Assembly: GCF_005405345.1 (NCBI RefSeq)
Contig: NZ_BJDW01000012.1
Span: 27,744 to 91,743, forward strand
DNA: 64,000 bases
Direction of reading: 5' to 3'
Origin: Enterococcus viikkiensis
GTDB lineage: Bacteria > Bacillota > Bacilli > Lactobacillales > Enterococcaceae
In this document: piece by piece, positions 55,097 through 63,540 of the stretch
Position numbering within the stretch: the stretch's first letter is position 1
Layout: each line of letters begins with the position of its first letter
Notes under the pieces: model-generated
Database searches by the model: none
Seen by the model: the letters and a program-made list of their open reading frames with translations, nothing else
Told to the model about the DNA's origin: nothing
Position numbers and translations under genes: made by a program

Positions 55097-56029
55097 ATGA
55101 TTATTCATTCCATTCGAGCAGCCATCGGAAAGACACCGTTGCTAAAATTTACTCATCAAGAATTTAAGGAAATTCCTGAAACTTCAGCCATTTATGCTAA
55201 GCTGGAATATTTGAACCCAGGCGGGAGTATCAAAGACCGTTTAGGCAGCTATTTATTAGAAGAAGGCTTTTCCCAGCAAAAAATTACGAACAAGACCACC
55301 ATTATTGAGCCAACGGCTGGGAATACGGGAATTGGGCTGGCACTAGCCGCACTGGGAGCTGGACTTCAGACGATTTTTGTTGTACCAGAAAAATTTAGTT
55401 TAGAAAAACAAGCATTGATGCAAGCGTTAGGCGCTAAAATTATCCACACGCCAACGGAAGAGGGAATTCAAGGCGCGATTCGTAAGGCAAAAGAACTTCA
55501 TCAAGAAATGGTCGATAGTTATTTACCGCTGCAATTTGAAAATTCCGCCAATCCAGCCGCCTATTATCACTCTTTGGCGCCAGAGTTGGTTTTAGATTTA
55601 GGCCCGAAGATTACCAGTTTTGTCGCGGGAATCGGTAGCGGTGGTACCTTTAGCGGTGTGGCCTACTATTTATTGGAACAAAACTCCGCGATTCGTTTGA
55701 TTGGGGTGGAACCTGAAGGCTCGATCTTAAACGGTGGTCCCAGCCATAGCCATGAGGTGGAAGGCATCGGTGTCGAGTTCATCCCACCTTTTTTTGCCGA
55801 GTTGCCGATTACTGAATTTGCTACAATCAGCGACAATGCGGCTTTTGCAATGACTCGAAAACTAGCGAAACAACATGGCCTATTGGTGGGAAGTTCTTCG
55901 GGAGCAGCTATGGCAGCGGCCTTAGTGGAAATAGCCAAATTACCAATGGGTAGCCAAGTAGTCACGATATTTCCTGATGCAGGAGATCGCTATTTATCCC
56001 AAGCTATCTACTCACGAGAAGACTATTAA
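55097..56029 (+). CDS. cysteine synthase / cystathionine beta-synthase family
   Basis: 310 residues from ATG 55097, eight bases after AAAGGAG; an upstream in-frame start lies in the terminator tail. PLP Lys in NPGGSIKDR, substrate loop [15 protein letters not shown] phosphate loop [10 protein letters not shown], and the late SSSGAA. The family includes CysK and MccA (O-acetylserine-dependent cystathionine beta-synthase); a nearby YrrT-like remnant and luxS favour an MccA-like role in turning homocysteine to cysteine. Controlled by the cysteine leader. Confidence 0.85.
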   Translation: MIIHSIRAAIGKTPLLKFTHQEFKEIPETSAIYAKLEYLNPGGSIKDRLGSYLLEEGFSQQKITNKTTIIEPTAGNTGIGLALAALGAGLQTIFVVPEKFSLEKQALMQALGAKIIHTPTEEGIQGAIRKAKELHQEMVDSYLPLQFENSANPAAYYHSLAPELVLDLGPKITSFVAGIGSGGTFSGVAYYLLEQNSAIRLIGVEPEGSILNGGPSHSHEVEGIGVEFIPPFFAELPITEFATISDNAAFAMTRKLAKQHGLLVGSSSGAAMAAALVEIAKLPMGSQVVTIFPDAGDRYLSQAIYSREDY

Positions 56030-56041
56030 GCTAAAAAAAAA

Positions 56042-56306
56042 TCCCTCTCACAAGAAATAATTTTTCTGACAGGGGACGGAGAGCATTTTGAAAAGCTGAC
56101 AGTGCCGATTGATACGATCGTCTCAAACATGGTTTTTCATCATTTAACGGACAGCGGAAAGGAACAAGCGATCAAACAATACAATCGGCGGGGAAATTAT
56201 CTTCGGAGACATGCAGTTTTTATCTAAACCAAGTTATGATAAAATTCTAGCAGAGATTCAATCAGTGGGCTTTGAACATCTGGCTGCTGATTTAGAACGG
56301 GAGTAG
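56042..56306 (+). pseudogene. broken YrrT-like SAM-dependent methyltransferase
   Basis: The frame from 56042 codes FLTGDGEHFEKLTVPIDTIV, SNMVFHHLTDSGKEQAIKQY, then a one-base frameshift near 56190; the next frame reads EIIFGDMQFLSKPSYDKI and ends ...LAADLERE at TAG 56304-56306. This is the C-terminal half of a class I methyltransferase of the YrrT type, which in Bacillus stands with mtnN, mccA and mccB. The N-terminal SAM-binding part is absent. Decayed gene. Confidence 0.7.
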
Positions 56307-56430
56307 TACCCGTTGATCCCAAAATAGAAGCATATTTTTAGTGACAATGACTTTCAAACAACTTATTAGCAAGGATTCGAATCGGTTTGTTTGAATCGTC
56401 AATGTAGAAAAATAATGGAGGCAGAATAAA

Positions 56431-56895
56431 ATGAAAATGAATGTTGAAAGTTTTAACTTAGACCACACGAAGGTAAGTGCACCTTATATTCGAGTAGCCG
56501 ATAAAAAAATTGGGCCAAATGGCGATGTCATCGTAAAATACGATGTACGTTTCAAACAACCGAATAAAGAACATATGGAAATGGCTGCGTTGCACTCATT
56601 GGAACATTTAACCGCCGAATTAATTCGCAATCATGCGGACTACATCGTAGACTGGTCACCAATGGGCTGCCAAACTGGTTTTTACTTAACCGTCTTAAAC
56701 CATGAAGACATGGAAGAAATCATGGATGTTTTAGAAGCAACGATGAAGGATGTTTTAGTGGCGACCGAAGTTCCTGCCAGCAATCCCGTTCAATGTGGCT
56801 GGGCAGCGAGCCACACGTTAGAAGGCGCCCAAGAATTAGCCCAAGAATTTTTAGACAAACGTGCCGAATGGGGCAATGTATTTGCCGCTGAATAA
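56431..56895 (+). CDS. luxS: S-ribosylhomocysteine lyase
   Basis: 154 residues. Zinc ligands in LHSLEHL and PVQCGWA, and the [10 protein letters not shown] motif with the catalytic Cys. Splits S-ribosylhomocysteine to homocysteine and DPD, the AI-2 precursor. Ribosome site AGGAGG-like (GGAGG). Its product homocysteine is the expected substrate of the upstream enzyme if that is MccA-like. Confidence 0.97.
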   Translation: MKMNVESFNLDHTKVSAPYIRVADKKIGPNGDVIVKYDVRFKQPNKEHMEMAALHSLEHLTAELIRNHADYIVDWSPMGCQTGFYLTVLNHEDMEEIMDVLEATMKDVLVATEVPASNPVQCGWAASHTLEGAQELAQEFLDKRAEWGNVFAAE

Positions 56896-56928
56896 TCAGC
56901 TAAAATGAAAGAAGTTCTGCTCTAAAAC

Positions 56929-56967
56929 AACTAAGAGCCCAGATTTGAATGATCTGGGCTCTTAGTT
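56929..56967. terminator. hairpin after luxS
   Basis: AACTAAGAGCCCAGAT (56929-56944) pairs perfectly with ATCTGGGCTCTTAGTT (56952-56967). The T run is short, so termination may be weak. Confidence 0.6.
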
Positions 56968-57199
56968 ATAGGTAGTGCTTCTATTTGTATAGGGCTCAAG
57001 ATTGAATGGGGACATTTTAGAAAGTATCTAGTATAAATAGTTTGAATAAAGACTGGTTTTCTGAAGCGTAGGCATGCGAACCACTTCATCACAAAAAAGA
57101 AGATTGTGGCAATTTACAAAAAAACAATATACAATACATGAAGTGGTAAGTATTTAATTGCTTACCAATTTTAAACTAGATCAAGGACTGTGAAAAAAA

Positions 57200-57571
57200 G
57201 TGAAAAGAAATTACTTTGATCAATGGATTGAGTTCACGAAAAAACAAAAACAGATTGAGGAACAGCTGGAAAGCAAGTTAAAGGAAGACAGCCAATTAAC
57301 TTTGAATGAATATTACGTTCTTTACTATCTAAACGAATCAGAAAGAGGCAAAATGCGTCTCAGCGACCTCGAAAAAAAACTTTTCTTGAGTCAGAGCGCT
57401 ATGTCTAGACTGATATCAAGAATGGAGAACAAGAACTGTGGAGTCATCCAACGTAGTTGTTGTGAAGATGACAAACGAGGAATGTATCTTTCGATTACTA
57501 GTAAGGGAATGAATACGTTAGCTTCAGCTAGCGTTTTAGTAGATCATATTTTGAAAAATGAACTAAAATAG
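57200..57571 (+). CDS. MarR family regulator
   Basis: 123 residues from GTG 57200. HTH about 50-80 (LSDLEKKLFLSQSAMSRLISRMENK) and a wing with CCEDDKRGMYLSIT carrying adjacent Cys that could sense oxidants (inference). Upstream of a broken oxidoreductase and an Old Yellow Enzyme gene, which it may control. Gene is AT-rich compared with luxS. Confidence 0.8.
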   Translation: MKRNYFDQWIEFTKKQKQIEEQLESKLKEDSQLTLNEYYVLYYLNESERGKMRLSDLEKKLFLSQSAMSRLISRMENKNCGVIQRSCCEDDKRGMYLSITSKGMNTLASASVLVDHILKNELK

Positions 57572-57645
57572 AACGCATCGCTTGCATGTGTTTTTCTTTT
57601 AAGATAAATTATGTATGTGCATGCATATAAAAAAGAAGGGAGTAC

Positions 57646-57928
57646 ATGGAAATTTCTGTCATCGGTGCGACTGACAAATAAAAGCCTATCAATTTTGAGT
57701 TGTGTTCCTCCGTTTTTAGGGAACGATCCAGAATATAATACGTCGTTTTATCGGGTAGTTGGTTGATGAATAGCACTCATTTAGATTATACAGTATTGCA
57801 ACCAAGACATTTGGAAGAAAAAAAGAACAGGTAGCATCGAGATTAAGATCTCTTACCTTCAAGCAAATCCAATCTCTGATGTTGTAGAGGTTTTGGTAAT
57901 GCGGTGGGATGATCAAAAATTTATTTAA
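57646..57928 (+). pseudogene. decayed NAD(P)-binding oxidoreductase (NmrA/SDR-like)
   Basis: After GAAGGGAG, ATG 57646 reads MEISVIGATDK and stops. Downstream pieces in shifting frames include FLGNDPEYNTSFYRVVG, STHLDYTVLQPRHLEEKK and IEIKISYLQANPISDVVEVL, the C-terminal half of atypical SDR proteins. The central part with most of the cofactor fold is lost. The pattern indicates a small internal deletion plus frameshifts. Confidence 0.65.
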
Positions 57929-58009
57929 AAAATGATACACACATGCGGGAAAAACGCCTATTTAGTGAAGCGTTAAAAAAATATGATCTCAAGAAGGGAA
58001 TTAATAAGT

Positions 58010-59104
58010 ATGGAGAAGCCAATACAGTTTAAAAGAGGATTACAGTTGAAAAATCGAGTTGTCATGGCACCAATGACTACAAAAATGTCTTTCTTTGATG
58101 GCGTTGTTACTTCTGACGAGTTAGCCTATTATGCTCTCCGATCGGGTGAAGTAGGGGCAGTAATCACTGCTGCAGCTAATGTTCAGTCGGATGGAAAGGG
58201 ATGGGAAGGCGAACTAGGTGTCTATGATGATCGATTTTTACCAGGATTAGCGAAACTGGCAGCTTCAATTAAAAGAAATGGGACAAAAGCGATTCTTCAA
58301 ATTTTTTATGCGGGACGTATGACCGATAGCAAGATATTACGAGGAGTTAGACCTATTAGTCCTAGTGAAGTCAAAGCTGACAGAGAGGATGCAGAACTTC
58401 CTAGAGAAATTACATCTGATGAAGTGATTGCACTGATTGATAGTTACAAACAAGCGACAATAAGAGCAATTAAAGCTGGATTTGATGGAGTAGAACTTCA
58501 TGGAGCCAATACTTATTTAATACAACAATTTTTTTCTCCCCATTCAAATAGACGGAACGACCAATGGGGTGGTAGTTTGGAAAAACGGTATCGCTTTATT
58601 GAAGAATTAGTTAACCAAGTGACCGAAGTGGTGGATTCTTCAAATGTATCCAATTTTATTGTTGGCTATCGTTTTTCGCCAGAAGAATATGAAGAACCAG
58701 GAATCAAATTTTCTGATACGCTTTACTTAGTAGACCAGCTTGCAGGAAAAGGATTAGATTATCTGCATATTTCGTTGAACGACTATAACAAAGTATCTAT
58801 TCAAAAAGGGTATCAAGAAAAATCAATGCTCGGATATGTACATGATACAATTGGTGGTCGTACACCATTAATTGGAGTCGGAGATGTTCGAGGAGGAGAC
58901 GATGCTGTAAATGTTTTGAAAGATGCTGAGCTTGTGGCAGTAGGGCGTGCGTTGCTGATCGATCCTCATTGGACAAACAAAGTATTGGATGGAAAAGAGA
59001 ACTTAATTTCAAAAGAGATAAGCCAGTATGATCGTGAAGAACTATTGATAGGAAATGGTGTTTGGGGATTTCTTGAAAATAAGATGCCTAACCGATTGAA
59101 TTAA
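58010..59104 (+). CDS. NADH:flavin oxidoreductase, Old Yellow Enzyme family
   Basis: 364 residues from ATG 58010 (frame open from 57983). FMN barrel with LKNRVVMAPMTT, AILQIFYAGRM, GFDGVELHGANTYLIQQFFSP, NRRNDQWGGSLEKRYRF and the late GVGDVRGG, VAVGRALLIDP. Probably reduces alpha/beta-unsaturated compounds; with the MarR gene it may be an electrophile response unit. Confidence 0.9.
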   Translation: MEKPIQFKRGLQLKNRVVMAPMTTKMSFFDGVVTSDELAYYALRSGEVGAVITAAANVQSDGKGWEGELGVYDDRFLPGLAKLAASIKRNGTKAILQIFYAGRMTDSKILRGVRPISPSEVKADREDAELPREITSDEVIALIDSYKQATIRAIKAGFDGVELHGANTYLIQQFFSPHSNRRNDQWGGSLEKRYRFIEELVNQVTEVVDSSNVSNFIVGYRFSPEEYEEPGIKFSDTLYLVDQLAGKGLDYLHISLNDYNKVSIQKGYQEKSMLGYVHDTIGGRTPLIGVGDVRGGDDAVNVLKDAELVAVGRALLIDPHWTNKVLDGKENLISKEISQYDREELLIGNGVWGFLENKMPNRLN

Positions 59105-59105
59105 T

Positions 59106-59127
59106 AAAAAGGGGATATCTCCTTTTT
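59106..59127 (+). terminator. terminator after the flavin enzyme gene
   Basis: AAAAAGG / CCTTTTT around GGATATCT. Confidence 0.5.
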
Positions 59128-59279
59128 ACTAATGAGGCTTTTTTAATAATGGATAGTCATTAACTAACTCTCCATAAGGAATGAATACGAGTTCAATAAT
59201 TTTGAATTGTGACGTTACTTCCGGTTCAAAGACTAAACAGCTTAAACTTTATAACAATGAGACCAGAAAATAATATATA

Positions 59280-59320
59280 AATTAAAGGAATACCTTTAAA
59301 AAAGGTATTCCTTTAATTTT
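59280..59320. terminator. strong bidirectional hairpin near the element border
   Basis: An 18-base perfect stem AATTAAAGGAATACCTTT (59280-59297), loop AAA, complement 59301-59318, then T run. Confidence 0.8.
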
Positions 59321-59448
59321 TCCCTAGTCCCATAAGTCTACGGAGCTCGTGGGAATAATTTTTAAGCTGGGATTCGGTGAACGCTCAATCCCGCATTAGA
59401 TTTAATCACTAGTAGATCAACAATCCTAGAATCAATTTATCTGAAGAT

Positions 59449-59459
59449 TATTCCCACTC
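59449..59459 (-). other. att core of the guaA/Tn5801 type
   Basis: The reverse strand reads GAGTGGGAATA, the 11-base duplication that I recall for Tn5801 insertions at the 3' end of guaA; just upstream it reads as ...TLEWE-stop, like the GuaA C-terminus. It lies 96 bases beyond the integrase stop. A partial inverted copy GTGGGAATAAT is at 59349-59359. No second direct copy is seen in the rest of the window. Confidence 0.55.
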
Positions 59460-59554
59460 CAATGTCACAGGTGAGCTTAAAACACTGTTAAATCAGTGTT
59501 TATAGCACTTTGTATATTTCTTGGCGGGGATTCTGGCGGGAAACTAGATTATTC

Positions 59555-60772
59555 TTATTTTTTTATGGTTTGATTCCCGTTAAAAGCAATCTTTGTCTTT
59601 TTAGCAGTTTGAATCTTGATACTACCGGCCATTTCCTTTGCGATACTTTCATCTGCACCCGACCACATATGTGAATAATGCTTTAGTGTGATTTCTGGGC
59701 TTGAATGACCCATTCGTTTGGAAAGGACTAGTACTGAAACATTGAACTCATTGATTAGAAATGAAGCATGAGAATGCCGTAATCCCTTTGCTTGGATTTT
59801 GTGAACACCGGCAAAGTTTGCATAACGCTCAATGATTCTACCAATAGTGGATTTAATCATTGGAAGTCCATCATACGAGAAGACAAAATCATGGATTCCT
59901 ACTTGGCTTTGACGCTTTTTCCAAGCTGCTAGAATTGCAAGAGTATCATCATCTAAGACAATTGTGCGCTTACCATCATCTGTCTTCGTGTAATCATTAC
60001 GATCCCAGTCTGTGCGACTTCGTGTAACTAGCATATGGTGGACTCTAAGACGTTTGTTCCTAAAATCAATGTCATCCCACCACAAAGCCGTGCCTTCATT
60101 TACACGTACTCCTGTCATGTAATACACCCACAGCATGACAAAACACAAATGTTCGTAAAAATCATCGATGCAAATAGTTGCAATCACTTTTTCGAATTCA
60201 TCTTTTGTCCAATAAGCAACATTGCATTTTCCTTTGGGGATAGCCTTCACACGTTTTGAAATATTACTCTCAAGATATTGCATAGTCACAGCCATATCTA
60301 AGCTTTTTCTGAACATACCGAAAATCAGACTAGCATAACTTTGAGAATAACCCGCACCACCAGAATTCTTTTCGGTTAGTAGCCAGGTTCGATAGGATTG
60401 TACATCTTCTACATTGATTTCGCGTAAAGGTTTGTCTGAAAAGCGGTCACGGATATTTTCTAAGGTCTTTTTTCGGACTGAAAAAGTACTTTCTTCTACA
60501 TCTGTTTTGTATGCCGGGATATAGACCTTATCCATGAATTCACCATAGGTTAGATGGTAGTTTGCATATTTTTGGACTTGATGATATTCTCTCTTTATTC
60601 TAATCAATTCTTTGTAGGCTGCGTGAGCAGACGTGAACTTTTTTCCAGATTGGTCCGTTCTGCCTTTTTTGCGCAGTCTTTTTCCTGTTATACGATCGGT
60701 GCCTAGCTCTGTTTCATAGTAAAACTGATTTTCTTTATCTACATAAACTCCTGCATATTTCGTTTTAGCCAT
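59555..60772 (-). CDS. int: tyrosine recombinase (integrase), Tn916/Tn5801 type
   Basis: 405 residues. N-terminal arm-binding domain (AP2-like, MAKTKYAGVYVDKENQFYYE), SAM-like core-binding domain (about 75-165) and catalytic domain with Arg in TGVRVNEG, KGLRHSHASFL, and Tyr in GHSSPEITLKHYSH. Start ATG 60772 after GGAGG; overlaps the upstream gene by 8 bases. Its location beside the att core fits integration at guaA. Confidence 0.95.
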   Translation of the reverse strand: MAKTKYAGVYVDKENQFYYETELGTDRITGKRLRKKGRTDQSGKKFTSAHAAYKELIRIKREYHQVQKYANYHLTYGEFMDKVYIPAYKTDVEESTFSVRKKTLENIRDRFSDKPLREINVEDVQSYRTWLLTEKNSGGAGYSQSYASLIFGMFRKSLDMAVTMQYLESNISKRVKAIPKGKCNVAYWTKDEFEKVIATICIDDFYEHLCFVMLWVYYMTGVRVNEGTALWWDDIDFRNKRLRVHHMLVTRSRTDWDRNDYTKTDDGKRTIVLDDDTLAILAAWKKRQSQVGIHDFVFSYDGLPMIKSTIGRIIERYANFAGVHKIQAKGLRHSHASFLINEFNVSVLVLSKRMGHSSPEITLKHYSHMWSGADESIAKEMAGSIKIQTAKKTKIAFNGNQTIKK

Positions 60773-60971
60773 TGCTGTTTTCCTCCGACTCTAGTTCACA
60801 ACCTAGAATGGATTCAACAACTTCTTTTGGCACGCGACCAACGCGCTTGTTCATATAGAATGGATATCCTCGTTGTACCATGATTTCTTTTGATTGTCTA
60901 ATGATATTTTGTGCCGTATGTTTTGGATATCCCTGTTCCATTAGTTCATTTTTATCAATGAACGCTGCCAT
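60765..60971 (-). CDS. DUF3173 small DNA-binding protein, excisionase-like
   Basis: 68 residues from ATG 60971, eight bases after GAGG (GTG 60980 is a weaker start). DKNELMEQGYPKHTAQNIIRQ and NKRVGRVPKEVVESILG match DUF3173, always beside integrases of ICE/IME elements; likely excisionase or helper. Confidence 0.8.
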   Translation of the reverse strand: MAAFIDKNELMEQGYPKHTAQNIIRQSKEIMVQRGYPFYMNKRVGRVPKEVVESILGCELESEENSNG

Positions 60972-60985
60972 CAATTTCACCTCAC

Positions 60986-62017
60986 TTAGTAAGAATCCTC
61001 ATTTTCCAATTCCAATATTTTTTGTTCGATAAAGGTCTGATCTGTTTCCGTGAATTTTTCTTTTCCTGTGGCTAGTAGTTCTCTCAAATAGACCTCTGCT
61101 TGTTCTGGGCCATAGGCTTGCAGAAAAGCTTCATAAATCATGGCGAGCGATTTCGAAGTGGCATTTTCTAACCATGCTTTCTTCTTGGAAAAGGTTGGCT
61201 TTTCACGAATTACACGTAAGGGGATTTTGGGAATACCCCCCACAAATTTATCCCACCATTTCATGTTCGACCAACGAGCTTTGTTGTGATAATTGACGGG
61301 TCCTTTGGGTTTGGTCTTGAAGCTGTAATGGGAAGCAAAAATGCCACGGATTACCGTGTTTAGTGGCGTTCCCTTTGCAATCTTTTCTACGGCTTGCCGA
61401 GCCTTATGATCGGTTAATTCCAATTCCCAGCGGACCCATTCGTTGACTTGGGCGATTTCACCCGTTTTATCGCGGATTTCTTGCTTTTTATCATAAATCC
61501 GCAGTAGTTGAGGTTGAGCGCCAATATAGAGGGTATGACCAGTCAGAACACCTTTCTGTAATTGCCCGCTGTTCACTTCTCGAAAGTAGCGAATTTGAGA
61601 GCTAAGTTGGCCATTCTTCACGTATTTTTGAAGCATAGCCACAGGAGGAGAGGAGCCATCAAATAAATCCATTGCCAAGTCGACACGAGTAACGGTTCCT
61701 TTGGCTTTTAGAATGGTGACTAAGAACTTCTGCCAATGCCAACCTTCCACACTAGACATATATTCTTCATATTGGCGACAACCTTGACCAGATAAGTTTA
61801 CTAACAGATTGTTGTGGTGGTCACTTTGGTGAATGATAATATCTGCAAAGGAATAGTGAGAATCATAAGTGGGAAAAGGACTCCCTTTCTTTTCCGAAGT
61901 GAAGTCTGAAAGGGAAATTCCCAATAGGTCCGCAACTTTTTCCATTGAAGCATCCGGTAATGAAAAGCGTAGAAAATCAATCAGACATTCATTACTTTGC
62001 CGGAGTATTTGGTTCAT
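60986..62017 (-). CDS. MobT-type relaxase / replication initiation factor
   Basis: 343 residues from ATG 62017 after AGGAG. Rep_trans (replication initiation factor) domain as in Tn916 Orf20 and ICEBs1 NicK: IDFLRFSLPDAS, GCRQYEEY, VTRVDLAMDLFDG, LYIGAQPQLLRIYDKKQE, VRWELELTDHKARQAVE. Such enzymes nick oriT with a Tyr, for transfer and rolling-circle replication. Next to the oriT-like site at about 62975. Confidence 0.9.
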   Translation of the reverse strand: MNQILRQSNECLIDFLRFSLPDASMEKVADLLGISLSDFTSEKKGSPFPTYDSHYSFADIIIHQSDHHNNLLVNLSGQGCRQYEEYMSSVEGWHWQKFLVTILKAKGTVTRVDLAMDLFDGSSPPVAMLQKYVKNGQLSSQIRYFREVNSGQLQKGVLTGHTLYIGAQPQLLRIYDKKQEIRDKTGEIAQVNEWVRWELELTDHKARQAVEKIAKGTPLNTVIRGIFASHYSFKTKPKGPVNYHNKARWSNMKWWDKFVGGIPKIPLRVIREKPTFSKKKAWLENATSKSLAMIYEAFLQAYGPEQAEVYLRELLATGKEKFTETDQTFIEQKILELENEDSY

Positions 62018-62504
62018 TCACTTCTCCTAGTTGATAGGAATCGGCGCTGATTTTCAACGCTGCAAATTGCCACGTATCAATCATCGGCTGACCTTCTCCC
62101 ACAAATGACTTTTTCTGAATTTTTCGGGGATAGATATTTAAGCCATTAAAGCGAATGGGAATTAATTCGCCGTCCTCATAGTTATCTAAAATTGGTAATT
62201 CTTCTTGATGCTCAACCACAATCGTTATCGGGGAGCCCAGTTCTGTTCCGCCGTTATTTAGAACCAGTTCGACAAAAGCCCGATCATAGACTTTGAAGGT
62301 GAGTGTCATTAACCCGGTTTCCACACGTTCGCCAACGTGGTTTTGTTCACGTTCCATCCGCATTTGAATATCGCTTTTGGCTACAACAAAACGTTGAGGG
62401 AGTTTGAATTGTTTGAGGTCGAAACGTAGACTAGCCAGATTGATTGTTTCTGAATCATTGAGTGAGATACTAGTTTCTTTTTGAATCATTAATTTTTTTG
62501 ACAT
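61992..62504 (-). CDS. conserved mobile-element protein of unknown function
   Basis: 170 residues from ATG 62504 after AAAGGAG. Soluble; starts MSKKLMIQKETSISLNDSET, with beta-rich middle. Overlaps the relaxase gene by 26 bases, so probably co-translated. Genes of this type sit upstream of MobT relaxases; function unknown to me. Confidence 0.6.
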   Translation of the reverse strand: MSKKLMIQKETSISLNDSETINLASLRFDLKQFKLPQRFVVAKSDIQMRMEREQNHVGERVETGLMTLTFKVYDRAFVELVLNNGGTELGSPITIVVEHQEELPILDNYEDGELIPIRFNGLNIYPRKIQKKSFVGEGQPMIDTWQFAALKISADSYQLGEVNEPNTPAK

Positions 62505-62816
62505 GTGTATTTCTCCTTTGGTTTTAATTTAGTTTTTTATTTCAGTTGGTTGAAACAAAATAGAGTAGGGGCGCGAATTAAGCACACGTTTTTTCCATCC
62601 TTTCACTAATAAGAACAATTTGAATTGTCACAATGTCCCTAAAATGTGGAAATTCTCATAATTTTCTTTGTGGGTGATTACCCTTCCATTACTACTACAA
62701 TCTGAGTAGAGGAATTTTTCGAAACCACAGGTAATTAATTTAACTTGTAAGAGATTCTTAAACTATTTGAATCTCAATCAACTCATTTCGGAAAAGTTTC
62801 ATTTTTGAGAAAACAC
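62505..62816. other. gap upstream of the relaxase operon
   Basis: No gene seen. Should carry the leftward promoter of the operon; only a loose TACTCT-like box is visible on the reverse strand. Confidence 0.4.
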
Positions 62817-62878
62817 AAAAAAGACGTGTAAACGAACTCGGCTCTTCCGCTGAAAGCCGGTTCGTTCACACGTCTTTT
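62817..62878. terminator. large bidirectional terminator
   Basis: AAAAGACGTGT and AACGAAC plus CGGC pair with GCCG, GTTCGTT-type and ACACGTCTTTT arms, two mismatches, loop of about ten. Confidence 0.75.
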
Positions 62879-62939
62879 GGTTTACTATTTAGTTAATTTT
62901 GACAAAAAACAAATCTTTAAAGAGTGCTCGTGAAGCCTT

Positions 62940-62997
62940 TCGTAGCAACCCTCAAAGGGATTTTCAATGAGTTTGGTACCCCCGTGTTACTAACGCG
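62940..62997 (+). other. oriT-like region
   Basis: TTTGGTACCCCC (62972-62983) followed by a small hairpin CGTGTT-ACT-AACGCG (62983-62997) with the TAAC step. The nic regions of Tn916/ICEBs1-type elements have GGTACCCCCC followed within ten bases by TAACAGGGGG; here the C-arm is present and the G-arm is not. Preceded by CCCT-CAA-AGGG (62949-62959). Confidence 0.4.
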
Positions 62998-63302
62998 ATA
63001 GTATTTTGTCTAAAGAAGTGACTAAATGATAACAATTTTTGTATATTTAAGGTACTCAATTGTTCAGTTGTTCTATTCTAATCTGAAGTTATTTTAACTA
63101 TAATTGAGTTAAGCACTGTGGACTAGTATGATATCCACCAGAATTTACTGGATTACTGTTTTGTTTAGACTCTGGCCGTCTAATGGGTAATAAGTTTGTT
63201 AGTGTATGATATACGTTCATGACGCTTGAGTGATCACAAGGTTACACAGGAAAAGAGTAAGTGAAACATAGTGTAATTTTAAGCAAAGAGGAGTGCAGAT
63301 CG

Positions 63303-63540
63303 ATGATATATTTTGGAATTGATGTCACAAAGTATAAACACAGATTGGTTGCAATTGATACTGAAGGAACGATTTTCATTCGTCACCTTCAGATTAAAAA
63401 TAATTGTGATGTTTTTACAAAGCATCAGATGACACTAGCTAATCTACAAAAAACGATAGGGAAGAGTTACAGATTGCATTAGGAGGTTACTCTGTTCGGT
63501 AGCTTAGAAAGAGCCCGTGCATCTGGCCCCATTGTTCATC
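63303..63540 (+). pseudogene. IS110-family transposase N-terminal fragment
   Basis: ATG 63303 after GAGGAG reads MIYFGIDVTKYKHRLVAIDT, then EGTIFIRHLQIKNN, the start of IS110/IS116/IS902 DEDD transposases (first catalytic Asp in GIDV). After about 59 residues a frameshift (TIG then EELQIAL in the next frame) and a stop end it; the rest is missing. Confidence 0.7.

Noticed and set aside
59349..59359. GTGGGAATAAT as the second att copy
   Set aside because: It is in inverted, not direct, orientation to the core at 59449-59459 and on the same side of the integrase, so it cannot be the other end of the element.
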